This document shows, one piece after another, positions 29,070-38,900 of a stretch of DNA of 64,000 nt (its first letter is position 1; each line of letters starts with the position of its first letter). The DNA is taken from positions 1-64,000 of the forward strand of contig OZ037925.1 of the NCBI GenBank assembly GCA_964035575.1, written 5' to 3'. Below the pieces are notes generated by a model. It saw only the letters and a list, made by a program, of their open reading frames with translations, made no database searches and was not told the DNA's origin. Position numbers and translations under genes: made by a program. This DNA is from Rhynchopus sp. YZ270_cl-10 (taxonomy: Eukaryota > Euglenozoa > Diplonemea > Diplonemida > Diplonemidae).

Positions 29070-30750
29070 GCCAGAGTGCCAGAGTCAAGGGTCCGCGCGG
29101 GGTCCGCCCCCCGATGACATAACGAAGTATCGCTTGAAAATACCGTTCAATATATGTTGCTTGGTGTGCATGAAGAAGGACACACAAGGTATATCAAACG
29201 ATAAATCAATCAGATAAACGTTACATCATCGGAAAATTGTTGGCACCGCCCCCCTGTCTTCGTATTTATTACCCCGTCGACAGGCCAAACAGCGTTGGGC
29301 TCAGAAGAAGCAGTGCAAGACAGTCACTGGGGATCAACATGAGAACCAACTCCCAACAACACAGGCTACCGAAGTAGCAGGTGGGGTGTTGCGGGTGTTT
29401 GGGGTGAGAAAATCGATTTTGGTAAGTTGCAGCAGAACATTCTTAAGTTCGCACTAGTCGAGAGAGGCTTACCCGCTGCAGTGAAGCAGTGCACCCATTT
29501 AAGGGTGGAGAAGCGTGACACGCACATACAAGTATGTACGTTACTTCAACAAAGGCTGAATTCTGGTAATTCTAAGGGATGTGAATTCAGCCACCACGCA
29601 GGTAGTGTTTTAAGGTTCCTCGCTTTGTGCTACACAGCGGACTCATGACACAAAGGAGTTGCCCCCGCTCTCTTTCGCGCAAACTTAAGAAAATTCTGGA
29701 GTCACTACAACCTGGCGTGCGGGTACAGATGCATTGCTTTGTTCTTTCCTCAAAGTCATATCTGATCTCTCGGGTCTGTACTAAAGTCAGTGTTTAGATA
29801 AGCATCCACTTGACTCGTTCTAACAACCGTTGAAATCTAGAACAAAACAATACACTGCCCCTTCTCACACCAAGCCGCCATGCTTCAAGAGCATGCCCTG
29901 GGCAAAAATTACTGTGACAAAAATTGGTTTTCTGGGGGAACGCGATATTTTCTTGTGCCTACTGTAGTCCTCCGCAAGAGCAGAGGACAGACTTTCCGGA
30001 TCCCGAAGTCGAATTTTTTGCACTAGCTATGCTCCCTGGGTTAAATGGCTATAGCAGTGACTGACTAAGAGTTTCATAATAATTGGGGCGGTCTATGGGG
30101 TGGGTTAATGGAAAAATTGGTTTAAAAACCCAACTTTTGCGGTCCCCACCCGGCGCAATAATTGCACCAGCTCTTCCATCGGCACTGTTTCGCTGTCACG
30201 ATGAAGGGTCGTCGGTTCGGGTACCTGTTGAGAGAAATTGAGTGCAAAAGTAGAGACTGCAACAAAAAAAATCAAACAAACAAACAAGAAGCCGCTCCGT
30301 ACCTCTTCCATGCAAAAAAGAAAGTAAAAGACTGCCCTTCCTCAGTCCGGAAGTAGCACCTCATCCGGTTCCCTGACGTAAAAGAGTTGTAGAGGTTACG
30401 AGATGCCATGATAAAAAAGTAAAAGTGACAATTTTGACAATAAAAATATGCTTCGATTTACATCCGAGCGGGACAAAGGCGAAAAGGGGGAGCGGGGGGG
30501 TGTAAAAACCGGGGCTTAAAAACATACCTTGCAGCACTCGCTCGGCCTACTCTCCAGGTACGAGAACATCACTGCACGAACAATCCCACTGATACTGATA
30601 CCTGCATTCTATTTGTTGCCACATGGTAAAAATGACCAAAACTTCGACCAATTTTTTTTTTCTTCACAATTTGCTCATTGAGGCTTTGTATTTTTTGGGC
30701 CATTTATGACCCACCACGCCCGATTTTGGGCGAGAAGAAAAAAAAATTTG
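29070..30750. other. Interior of the foldback candidate; no protein gene recognised
   Basis: Moderately GC-balanced unique DNA. It contains several strong stem-loops, e.g. ggctgaattc/gaattcagcc at 29554-29563 and 29583-29592, and a run of hairpins at 29880-30060 ending in an Sm-site-like aattttttg. A G-run lies at 30489-30500. No known tRNA, snRNA or rRNA sequence was recognised. Confidence 0.5.
30105..30311 (-). CDS. Possible small secreted or membrane protein, 68 aa
   Basis: Short frame beginning MEEVRSGFLFVCLIFFVAV, which looks like a signal peptide or membrane anchor, followed by about 45 polar residues. However, the same bases can be read as a GT...AG intron: a gtacgg donor directly after the third codon and a T-rich tract ending ttgcag. 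The hydrophobic run may therefore just be a translated T-rich intron. No homologue was recognised and the frame is short, so support is weak. Confidence 0.2.
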   Translation of the reverse strand: MEEVRSGFLFVCLIFFVAVSTFALNFSQQVPEPTTLHRDSETVPMEELVQLLRRVGTAKVGFLNQFFH

Positions 30751-30862
30751 GGTCAAAAATCGACGCGTCTTTGGTAAAATCACGACTTTTCGGGCGCGAA
30801 ACCACGTTTTAGACCCCCACAGATGCTCAAAAGTGCCAAATTTTGCTTTTAATGGCCTCAAA
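30751..30862. repeat. Direct repeat of about 115 bp, copy 1
   Basis: Shares ggtcaaaaatcgac, gtctttggtaaaa, then aaaccacgttttagaccccc and acagatgctcaaaagtgcca with 31127-31243. The copies differ by substitutions and small indels, so they are old. Confidence 0.88.
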
Positions 30863-31126
30863 GGATCACGGGAGCACCCCTCGTAATTACGAGGGCTCCC
30901 CACGCCGTGACGTCGTCATTGCGCGCGTAATTTCCCACGTATGCGGGCGTGGTTGGTCATAAAATGGCCCAAAAACCCCAAACAAAACCTCAGATTGACC
31001 AAATCGAGGAAAAATTGTCAAGTCGAAATTTCAGCCAAAATACGGTCATTTTGGTTATACCCCGCGGTGTATGCAGTACACAGCTAAGTTCCTAAGCGAT
31101 TTCCTTCACATTTTTCATGAAAAATT

Positions 31127-31243
31127 GGTCAAAAATCGACTTGTCTTTGGTAAAAAAACCACGAAAAATCGGCTGCGCAAAACCACGTTTTAGACCCCCA
31201 CAGATGCTCAAAAGTGCCAATTTTTGCTTTTAATGGCCTCAAA
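31127..31243. repeat. Direct repeat of about 115 bp, copy 2
   Basis: Second copy of the 30751 repeat in the same orientation. Also followed by ttgcttttaatggcctcaaa before diverging. Confidence 0.88.
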
Positions 31244-31317
31244 TCGTCGAAATTAGGCCTATATAGGGCAAAAAAAATTTTTGAGAGTCCCTTTCCCTGG
31301 GAGGCAATAGCCACCGG

Positions 31318-31620
31318 GTGTGCAGGGGGTACCCCGGGGGGTACCCCCCAGGGTCCGCGGGGGTACCCCATGGGGTACCCCCGCGGACCCTGAGGGGTAC
31401 CCCATGGGGTACCCCCGCGGACCCTGGGGGGTACCCCTCGGGGTACCCCAAACCCCCCAAAGGGTACCCCGCGCGGACCCTACCCAACCCTGTGGGGTAC
31501 CCCCTGGGGTAGCCCACGCGAGGGGGTACCCCCCGCGGACCCTACCCTGTGTGGTACCCTACCCTGCGGGGTACCCCTTTTGGGGGTACCCCCGGGGGTA
31601 CCCCCAAAAGGGTCCGCTGG
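31318..31620. repeat. GGGGTACCCC palindrome cluster, right
   Basis: About fifteen ggtacc sites in 300 bp, separated by gggtccgcgg/ccgcggaccc words that are themselves partly palindromic. It ends at tgggccaccgtg. Gly/Pro/Tyr-rich translated frames here are artefacts. Confidence 0.88.
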
Positions 31621-31628
31621 GCCACCGT

Positions 31629-31632
<4 letters not shown>

Positions 31633-31685
<53 letters not shown>
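31633..31685 (+). repeat. Poly(A) tract, 53 nt
   Basis: An uninterrupted A-run on the plus strand directly after the right palindrome cluster. Its orientation fits the tail of a plus-strand retroelement such as B1, but the intervening 3 kb is not B sequence. Confidence 0.9.
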
Positions 31686-31688
<3 letters not shown>

Positions 31689-31945
31689 TGTGTATACTGT
31701 GTTTTTCTGTGTGTGCTGTGAAAACTGTGTACGGGACCCAAAATACCTGTAAAAGTCATATGGGGCATACTTTTGCGCCCCCTGTGCACCCTTTTTCAGG
31801 GGTGAAATGCCCCCTGTGCACCATATCCAAAACCAGTTCCGGGAGGTTTCGGGAGGGTTTCGGGAACCAAAAAAAGCCGCCCCCTGTGCACCTTAGATAC
31901 CAAGGAGCTAAGGAGCTAAGGAGCTAAGGAGCTAAGGAGCTAAGG

Positions 31946-31948
<3 letters not shown>
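31686..31948. repeat. Flanking repeat block with (CTAAGGAG)n, left copy
   Basis: Contains tgtgtatac units, two ccccctgtgcacc words, then a segment from tatccaaaaccagttccggg to ccttagatacc (about 31828-31901), and about six copies of the 8-mer CTAAGGAG. The last two parts recur at 63307-63570, on the far side of the retrotransposon nest. Confidence 0.88.
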
Positions 31949-31985
<37 letters not shown>

Positions 31986-31986
<1 letters not shown>

Positions 31987-32967
31987 GTGTTGTTCAACTT
32001 AGCCCTAGGCTCGCTTTTTTTATCTACATCCAGTGACAGAGGGGGTACTTACTAGTCAAGCGAGTATGTAAACAGCTAGATGTCCAGACAAGGGCACTTT
32101 ACTATTGTACTGGCAAGACAGTGCCTGAAAACACAGTTAGGGGCACTAAAATAGAAAACATGTGGGACAATTACAACCAACACTTCCCTGCAAATAAGCA
32201 AAAGGGTCGTATGTGAGTGCAATTTTTCCCAAAAGGAAAAGGGGAGGGGATGGGACGGGAGGGTTGCTCTGTCTACCGGTGTAGTTTTATTTTGCTTTGT
32301 CTTGGGGAGGGGAGGGGAGGAGAAGGGGAGGAGAAGGAGAAGGAGGGGATTGAGTGAGCCGTTTCCTCTGTAACACACAAACAAATAAAAAGGAAGTTCC
32401 ATAATCTTTTTAGTAGTTTTCTTTTTGGTGAAAATTTTTGAGAACTTCAGTAAGTGTGACCTGACCCGACTGACTGACACCCAAAGGGTAAAACAACAAT
32501 AACGCACAACAAAATCAACAACAACAATGGTGGGTCTCGTGCTTACCTGTGGTGGTTTTGAAAAATGAAAAATTGAAATTGATCTTCACAAGGTAAAAAT
32601 GAAAAACTAAAGGAGTGAAAAAAGGAACTCAAAGGACAAGAGTTCTGTACAAACTCTACTCTACTGCACAATCTATAAAAGTGGCCCAATGGCTCCTGAT
32701 GCCACTGGCCTGGCTCTTAGACAGGTCTTACTCCGAGACTGCCCTCTACCCTCAGAGCCTCGTCCAAGGGGTAAGGGCCGTCGCTGGGGTAGACCCGTCC
32801 TAGCCAGCAGCCAACCAAAAATATTAACAAATAGGAAGGGGGGCGGAAAGGGGGGAAAGGGGGGGCAAACCCCAAAGGATGAAAAGAACAAAAAACACAA
32901 AATAAAAAGGGTTAAAAATAAACATGGGGCAAACTGTCATTCTCACACACTCTCACCCTCTAACTCT
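31986..32967 (-). other. 3' UTR of retrotransposon A1
   Basis: Nearly identical to 43255-44241 of A2. Contains a purine-rich gaggggaggagaa tract (32300-32345), longer in A1 than in A2, and on the element strand a strong splice-donor-like ccacaggtaagcac at about 32540-32554. No reading frame is conserved. Confidence 0.85.
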
Positions 32968-35900
32968 CTAATTCTTTTTATTCCCCTTTTTCCCCTTCCT
33001 TCCTCCGCTCTGTCTCCCCTTCTGTCCACCACCGCGACCATTGCGCCCTCTCTGCACCTCCTGGGGCGAGAGCACATGCTGCGTCGCTTGTGCCACTGCG
33101 TCGGTGAACACGTTCGACGTGTTGGACCTACCCTGAGCTGCATGGCGCTGGGGTCCTTTGGGAGCTGGGGAAGGAGCAGGTTGGGCGGAGGAGGTTGCAT
33201 TGCCACGGCCTGCCGATGAGGAGGAGGAAGAAGTGGAGACTGCAGGTTGGGCGATGGAGGTTGTAGTGCCACGGCCTGCAGAGGTGGAGGAAGAAGAAGA
33301 AGAAGAGGAGGCTTGAGGTTGTCGGCCTATTCCCTCTCGAGCCGCTCGTGCCTCATTCTCCCTCCTTGTACTCTCCGCTGCAAAGGCCTGCCCCCTACTG
33401 CTCCGGTTGTCCGTCAGGGCATGCAACGTCGACTTTGCCTTGCACTTTTCCTGAACCGACCACTCATGCAAACCCACCACCTTCATCACCTCATACCACT
33501 GAGTGAAAGTAGCGGTAGAGAGGGGGAGTGACAACAAGGGTCTGCCATCCTGTTTCTCTCCCTGACGGTAGTGGAACAGGGAGATCCACTTCGTCACAGA
33601 AGAAGGCACCGGCGACCCCATGGTGAGGCACGGGAAAAGACCCCCCCTCTCCGTCCGCTCCTCCTCCGTCCACATCCAAGCCTCGCTCTGCGCCCTCAGC
33701 AATTCCCTCACCCTCGCTTGCTTCTTCTGGTCAGGGATGCCTTCCACTGACAGAGAATGCGAGCGATCCGCCCCCTCCATCGCGGTGTCGAGGTCCTCCT
33801 CCTGCTCCTGCTCATCATCATCCATCTCCTCCACCTTCACACGCACCTCGGTGTCTGCCGCCTCGGCCTGTCGCCCCACCTCCTCCTCCAGCTGATCCCG
33901 AGAAGGGGTTCCCCAGCTGACCCTGCCTTCCCGAACGACGATGACCGCGCTGGTCTTGCCCCAGGTGTCGCAGTATCCGGCCTCCCCTGCTATCTTCCTA
34001 ACCGCCTGACGGGCGACCACCGACTCCGGGCAATCACCGTCCCCCTCCCCGTTCCCACTCCACGGCTGCTGTGTCGCCCAGCAGTACAGGAACTCGCCCG
34101 GGCACGGAGAAGCACCTTGAGGACCAAAGAGAGCCATCCAGTCGCCGACACAGTCAGGTTCGAGTCCTTCAGGGTCGTCGCCCACCGCTCTCCGCACCGC
34201 ATGGCAGGGGAGGAATAGCCGCCCTTCGCACACCACCCCAAAGCACCGCCCGTATGCCACCATGCGTTCTGCCTCCAGCTGTCGGGAGAGGTTCACCGCC
34301 GTCAACAACAGAGTGGTCGCCTTCTGCTCCGACTCATGCTTAGCTGCGATGGCGTAATGCCTCTCGCAGCGTTGCCTGTCATACTCCGCCCGGAGCGACT
34401 CTCCTGCTTCGGGGTGCCGATCGCAGTCTTCCAAGTACTGCGCATGCATCTTCTTCGCGTCCTCTGCGAGTTCCCGCTTGTGCCTGGCGGTCAGCTCCTC
34501 CACACGATGCCTGTCCGCCGCCTTCGCCTGGTCCAGACGCACATTCTGTTCCTCCAGGAAACGACTCAACTCCTGCTGGCGGTCGCCAAAAGTGCCCCGA
34601 AGCGCGGCCAAATCCGGTCCCCACGACCGACGATGCTCCCGCCGTACCTCCAGGGCTTGCTGCCACGCGTCCGACGCACGCTGCAACGCTTCCTTCTTCA
34701 CCTGGTCCGCCTTTTGTTGTTGCTGCTTCTGCTGTTTCCGTTGCTTCTCGTGCTTCTGCTGCTTCTGTTCTGCCTGCTGCCCCTCTTCGCCCGCCATTGG
34801 CATGTCTACCTCCTCGACGTCCTCGCCCTCGGGAGCTGGCACTGCTGGAGAAGGAGCCCGTTTAGGTGGTGGGTCTCCGCTCCCCTCCGCAGAGGCAGCC
34901 TGAGCCGGAACATTCGAGTGCAAAAAAGACAGGGCACTGAAATATTCCGCCCTGCCAATTTGCGACAGAGGGCAGTGCTTGGACCCCTGAGCGCAGTGCA
35001 GACATGCCAAGCCACCACACGTGTGACAGCAGAAGTGTGCGTCCGACGCATCGAAGAGCTTGCTGCATTGTTCGCACTGCAGGAAAGTGTTCGACGCCTC
35101 CGCCTCCCTCGCTCCCACAAAAGCCATGGGGCGCTCTGACTGGCACTCCCCCTTACCACCTGTGGCCTCAAAAGACAGGATGTGCTGCTGCAGAGCCGGG
35201 TCCATGGTGAGGGGCTCGTAGTGTCCCGGGATACTGCCGGATCCATCTGCCGCATCCTGGTCACCCGAGTGGAGGAGAAGGACCACTGCCTTAGGCCGTT
35301 TTCTTGGCACCATCAGAGAAGGGCGGGCGAACTCGTTGAGGATGACCACAGATACCTCAAGAGCCTCCCCTGCCCCCGCCACTGCAATGGCATCCGCCCA
35401 CGTACGCTCGTCTCCTCTGTCCCCACTCGTCATCAGCCGCTGCCAGACCCCAAAATTAGGGACAGCCGCACTCGACAGATCAGCGCGGCCCTGGACCTTC
35501 TTCACTGCCGCCTGGCGCAGACCCTCCACCGTCAAATCCGTGCGCCCGGTGGCGAAGAGCAAAGCCTCAAAAGCACAGTCCCCCGCCACAAACGACCAAG
35601 TCACCTTCGAGGCTCCCAGCTTGGCCGCCTGCTCCGTCGCCCGAGGCCTCTGCGCTGCCGGGCACTCACGCAAAAACTCCCACTCACGCACCACATCGAG
35701 ACCAGGCCCTTCCGGAATCACGGTGGCCGAATCGAACCTCCCGGTCCGCTTCCTCGGTGGCTCCACGTGGTCCGGCTTCACGTCCCTCTTGCGCTTCCCC
35801 TGCTGCTCCTCCGTTCGGTCTGCAGGACGACTCATATCGTCGTCAGGGTTCGCATCGTCACAGAGAGGTTCCACGGCCCCTGCACTGCGGCGTCCAAACC

Positions 35901-38900
35901 GGTCCATGTCCTCTGCAGACGGTGCCACATCTACCTCCACACACGGCTCCCGCTTCAGGGTGGCAATCCCTACACACATAGCACCCCGCTCCAGAAAGGA
36001 AGATGCGACCTTTTTCTGGTACGCCACCGCAATGCTCTCCCGGATGCGCAACTCTGCCGACCCTGTCAGGTGCGACGTCTGTCCCGTCGTCAGGCCTCCA
36101 AGCTGCGCAATCAAGAGGTTCGCCTCGTCGCCTGCACCCCCGAAGGCTTCAAACACAATAGGGGAGAACTTGGTATTGATCTTGTTCAAATCCCGCTCGT
36201 GCTTCTCCCGTTTGACCTGGCCCTGGTTCTTCGCCGACCAGCCCACAAACTTCGAGGCCCCTGTTCTGTAGGAAGGCAAGGTGGGGCACACGTGGGTGAT
36301 GTCCAAACAACGAGGTCCATTTTCCGCCACTCCTACTGGGAGGTAGACGTCGCCTGGCCGCTTCTTCGACTCCAACTCCACTCGCACGGTCTCCTCCAAA
36401 GCAGGGTCCAAGCCCGCCCCTTGAGCAGCTCGGTACACCGAATCCCGCAAGGCGTTGTGGCGGGCGACGCGGTGTTTGGAGTAGGGGCAGCCAAAGGTGT
36501 GGTCGCCAAAGGAGTCCATGACAACCCTTTTCTGCCCCCCCTGACATGCCGAGCAAGTCGTTCCCTCCGCATGGATGGCCACCCCTAGTCGGAAACGGGT
36601 CACAACCGCAAAATCCGCTGAAGACATCTGGTTCCTTGCTGAGGGTGTCGCCGTGAGGTACGTCCCGGAAAGGCAGGAGAAGGGACTTCATCCGTGCTCG
36701 GTCTCGCATGCAGAGCTGTTGCATCAACTTGTCTGCCTGGGCGTCAATCACCGCAGATGACAGACTCTGCTGCTCCAGGATCTTCTTCGGCTGGGCCCTG
36801 TCCACGTGAAACGCCACCGGTACCCTGGAGTTGTACTCCTCAGCCGCGCTGTTCCATCTCTCCTCATCCCAGGTGAAGGCCGGGTCCAAGGCCTGCGACA
36901 GTTGCAGGTTCCCTGACTGAGAGGCGAGGGACGCAGCTGTCCGATGGTCCACGGTGCGACGGATACCCAGCCCCCCAAGCGCCACAGGAAGCGCCGCCTG
37001 CGCCCTTGCCAACTCCGGCAGCGCCCCATCCGGGTCATGCAGAAGCGCAGCCAGGCACCTGTCGATCAGGTCGTCAAAGGCCGTCAGGTACTCCGCGCAC
37101 TGTGGGATCCCCCGCATGTAGAACACCATGCGGCAGTAGCCTTCGCAGTATCTCAGTACGTAGAAGGCTGCCTGGGAGTCCCCGAGGTCCACAAGGGCTT
37201 CCAGGTTGCGGCGGGAATCGTCCACCTTCTGGGCCATGTACTCCTCGCAGAAAGCCGCAGACCCAATGGGGATGCCCAAGAAGTCGAACCCATCCACATC
37301 CAACAGCCGGAACCCGCCTTCACCCATGGCGTCCTGTCCACCCTCGTTCAACGTGAACCCCACGGCCTCGAGATCCTCCTTGGAGACGCCACCAGTGGAG
37401 ATGAGCTCACACTTGTTCGCGTTCACCTCCAACCCCAGTTCGGAGCTACGAGTGCACAGAACCTGGTACGCCTCAAAAACCGCCTTAGGGGACCCCCGCA
37501 GAGAGCCGTCATCGAGGTACCACAAAGTCCCATCCAGGCCTGGGTGCCCCTTCAGCTCTAGCGCCATCTGGTGGATGGTCAGGGAGAAGAGAAGCGGGCC
37601 CAAGGGATCTCCTTGTTGAGCTCCGCGCTGTGACCTTATGGTATCTCCACCATAAAACAGGCTGGAGGGCTCCAGGTAACACCATCGCACCCATGGGGCC
37701 AGCTCGGGGAGGTTCGCGTCGACCGCTCTTAGCATCGACAGGCGGTCTACGCAGTTGAACGCGTTACGGTAGTCAATTTTCAAAATGACTTTACCTTTTC
37801 CGCGGTTGCGCACGGCGTACTGCGAGATAACATCAGTCGCCACTGCCGCCCCCCTTGCCGTTGCCACCCCCACCTGGTTCCCTCGAAGAAGAAGCGTCCT
37901 AGCAGGCACCCGCACTCGCGCCGACAGAATCTTTCCCACCAGTCTGCGGAGAGTGTCCCCAACCGCAATCGGTCGCACGTCCTCCTCCAGGCCCGGCCCC
38001 TTTGCAGGCTTCCGGAGAGCCACCAAGTTAGCGCCGGCGAAGAACTCAGCCACCTCCACTGGAGCATTTCCTCGTGCCAAAGACGTCAACACTGCGGCCA
38101 GCGCTGCCAAAGTGCCCTTAGCCCGCCTCTGTAGGCAAAGTGTACGAAGGTGCGCGCCCGTCACGTTCGAGGGACCCGCCGCCGATGACTTCGGCATGCT
38201 CCGCAGGGCCTTCATCACCTCCACCACTGTCACCGGTGGGACCTCCTGAGGCTGGGGCCAATCCGCCTGCTCCAGGGCCTTGGAGTCGGCAGCGGCTGGG
38301 TGCTTCGTCTGAAGCTTTTCCAGCGTCGCCGGTGTCTGTGGGGCGAGGCCGTCGCTGGTAGCGCAAGACATGGCCTGGCTCGGGAGTCCTGCTCTCGCTT
38401 TGGCGATGGTGCGCTTCCGTCTCCCTTCGTCAGTGTCCTCATCCGACCACCCAGAGGGCCTTGGCTTCCGCTCCTCTACCGTTTGCTCCCACAGGGCGAC
38501 ATACTGGCCAGCCTTCCAAGCCTCCAAGTCCTTCCCCCAGGTGCTCGTCAAACGTCGCTCCTGGTCCTTGCCCCCTCGTTCTGTCCGTGTCCGGTGCAAC
38601 ACAGTGAAGAACAGTGCAAGGCGCTTCCATGCCACCTCGTCTTGGTACTCAAGGATGTCCATAAGAACCCTCAGGAAGAGCTCGCTGTACAGCTGCAGGT
38701 GTTTGTCTGGGCACCCGCCCTTCAGCTGGATCCTGGTGGTCCCCATGACTTCAAAGGAGGGGAGGTCATCCTGATCTGTCAGCATTCCTCGACTGGAGGG
38801 AGACGGAGCGGTGAAGCCTTCTTCGCCAAAGTGCACCGTACAGGTGTTGCAGACCTCCTTGCTCTGCGGCAATAGCATGTCGCACTGATCGTTCGCACAG

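Larger units (their letters stand above)
28645..31629. mobile_element. Candidate foldback element
   Basis: The left end cacggtggccca (28645-28656) is exactly inverted at the right end (31618-31629). Behind each end lies an array of ggggtacccc palindromes (28676-28795 and 31318-31620), with gggtccgc words also on the inner side of the left arm (about 29091). The interior is a non-coding-looking 2.2 kb. It interrupts the B1 3' UTR. No transposase was recognised, so it would be non-autonomous. The alternative is two unrelated insertions of the same GC-rich repeat in opposite orientation. Confidence 0.45.

Noticed and set aside
29395-29440. Spliced-leader RNA donor (cgattttggtaagttgc)
   Set aside because: A lone donor-like word without a following Sm site at the usual distance, and no leader found on the genes in this window.
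33757-38875. Many antisense ORFs of 100-470 codons opposite the family A coding region, repeated in A2
   Set aside because: GC-rich coding DNA commonly leaves the antisense frame open. They show no domains and follow the sense gene.
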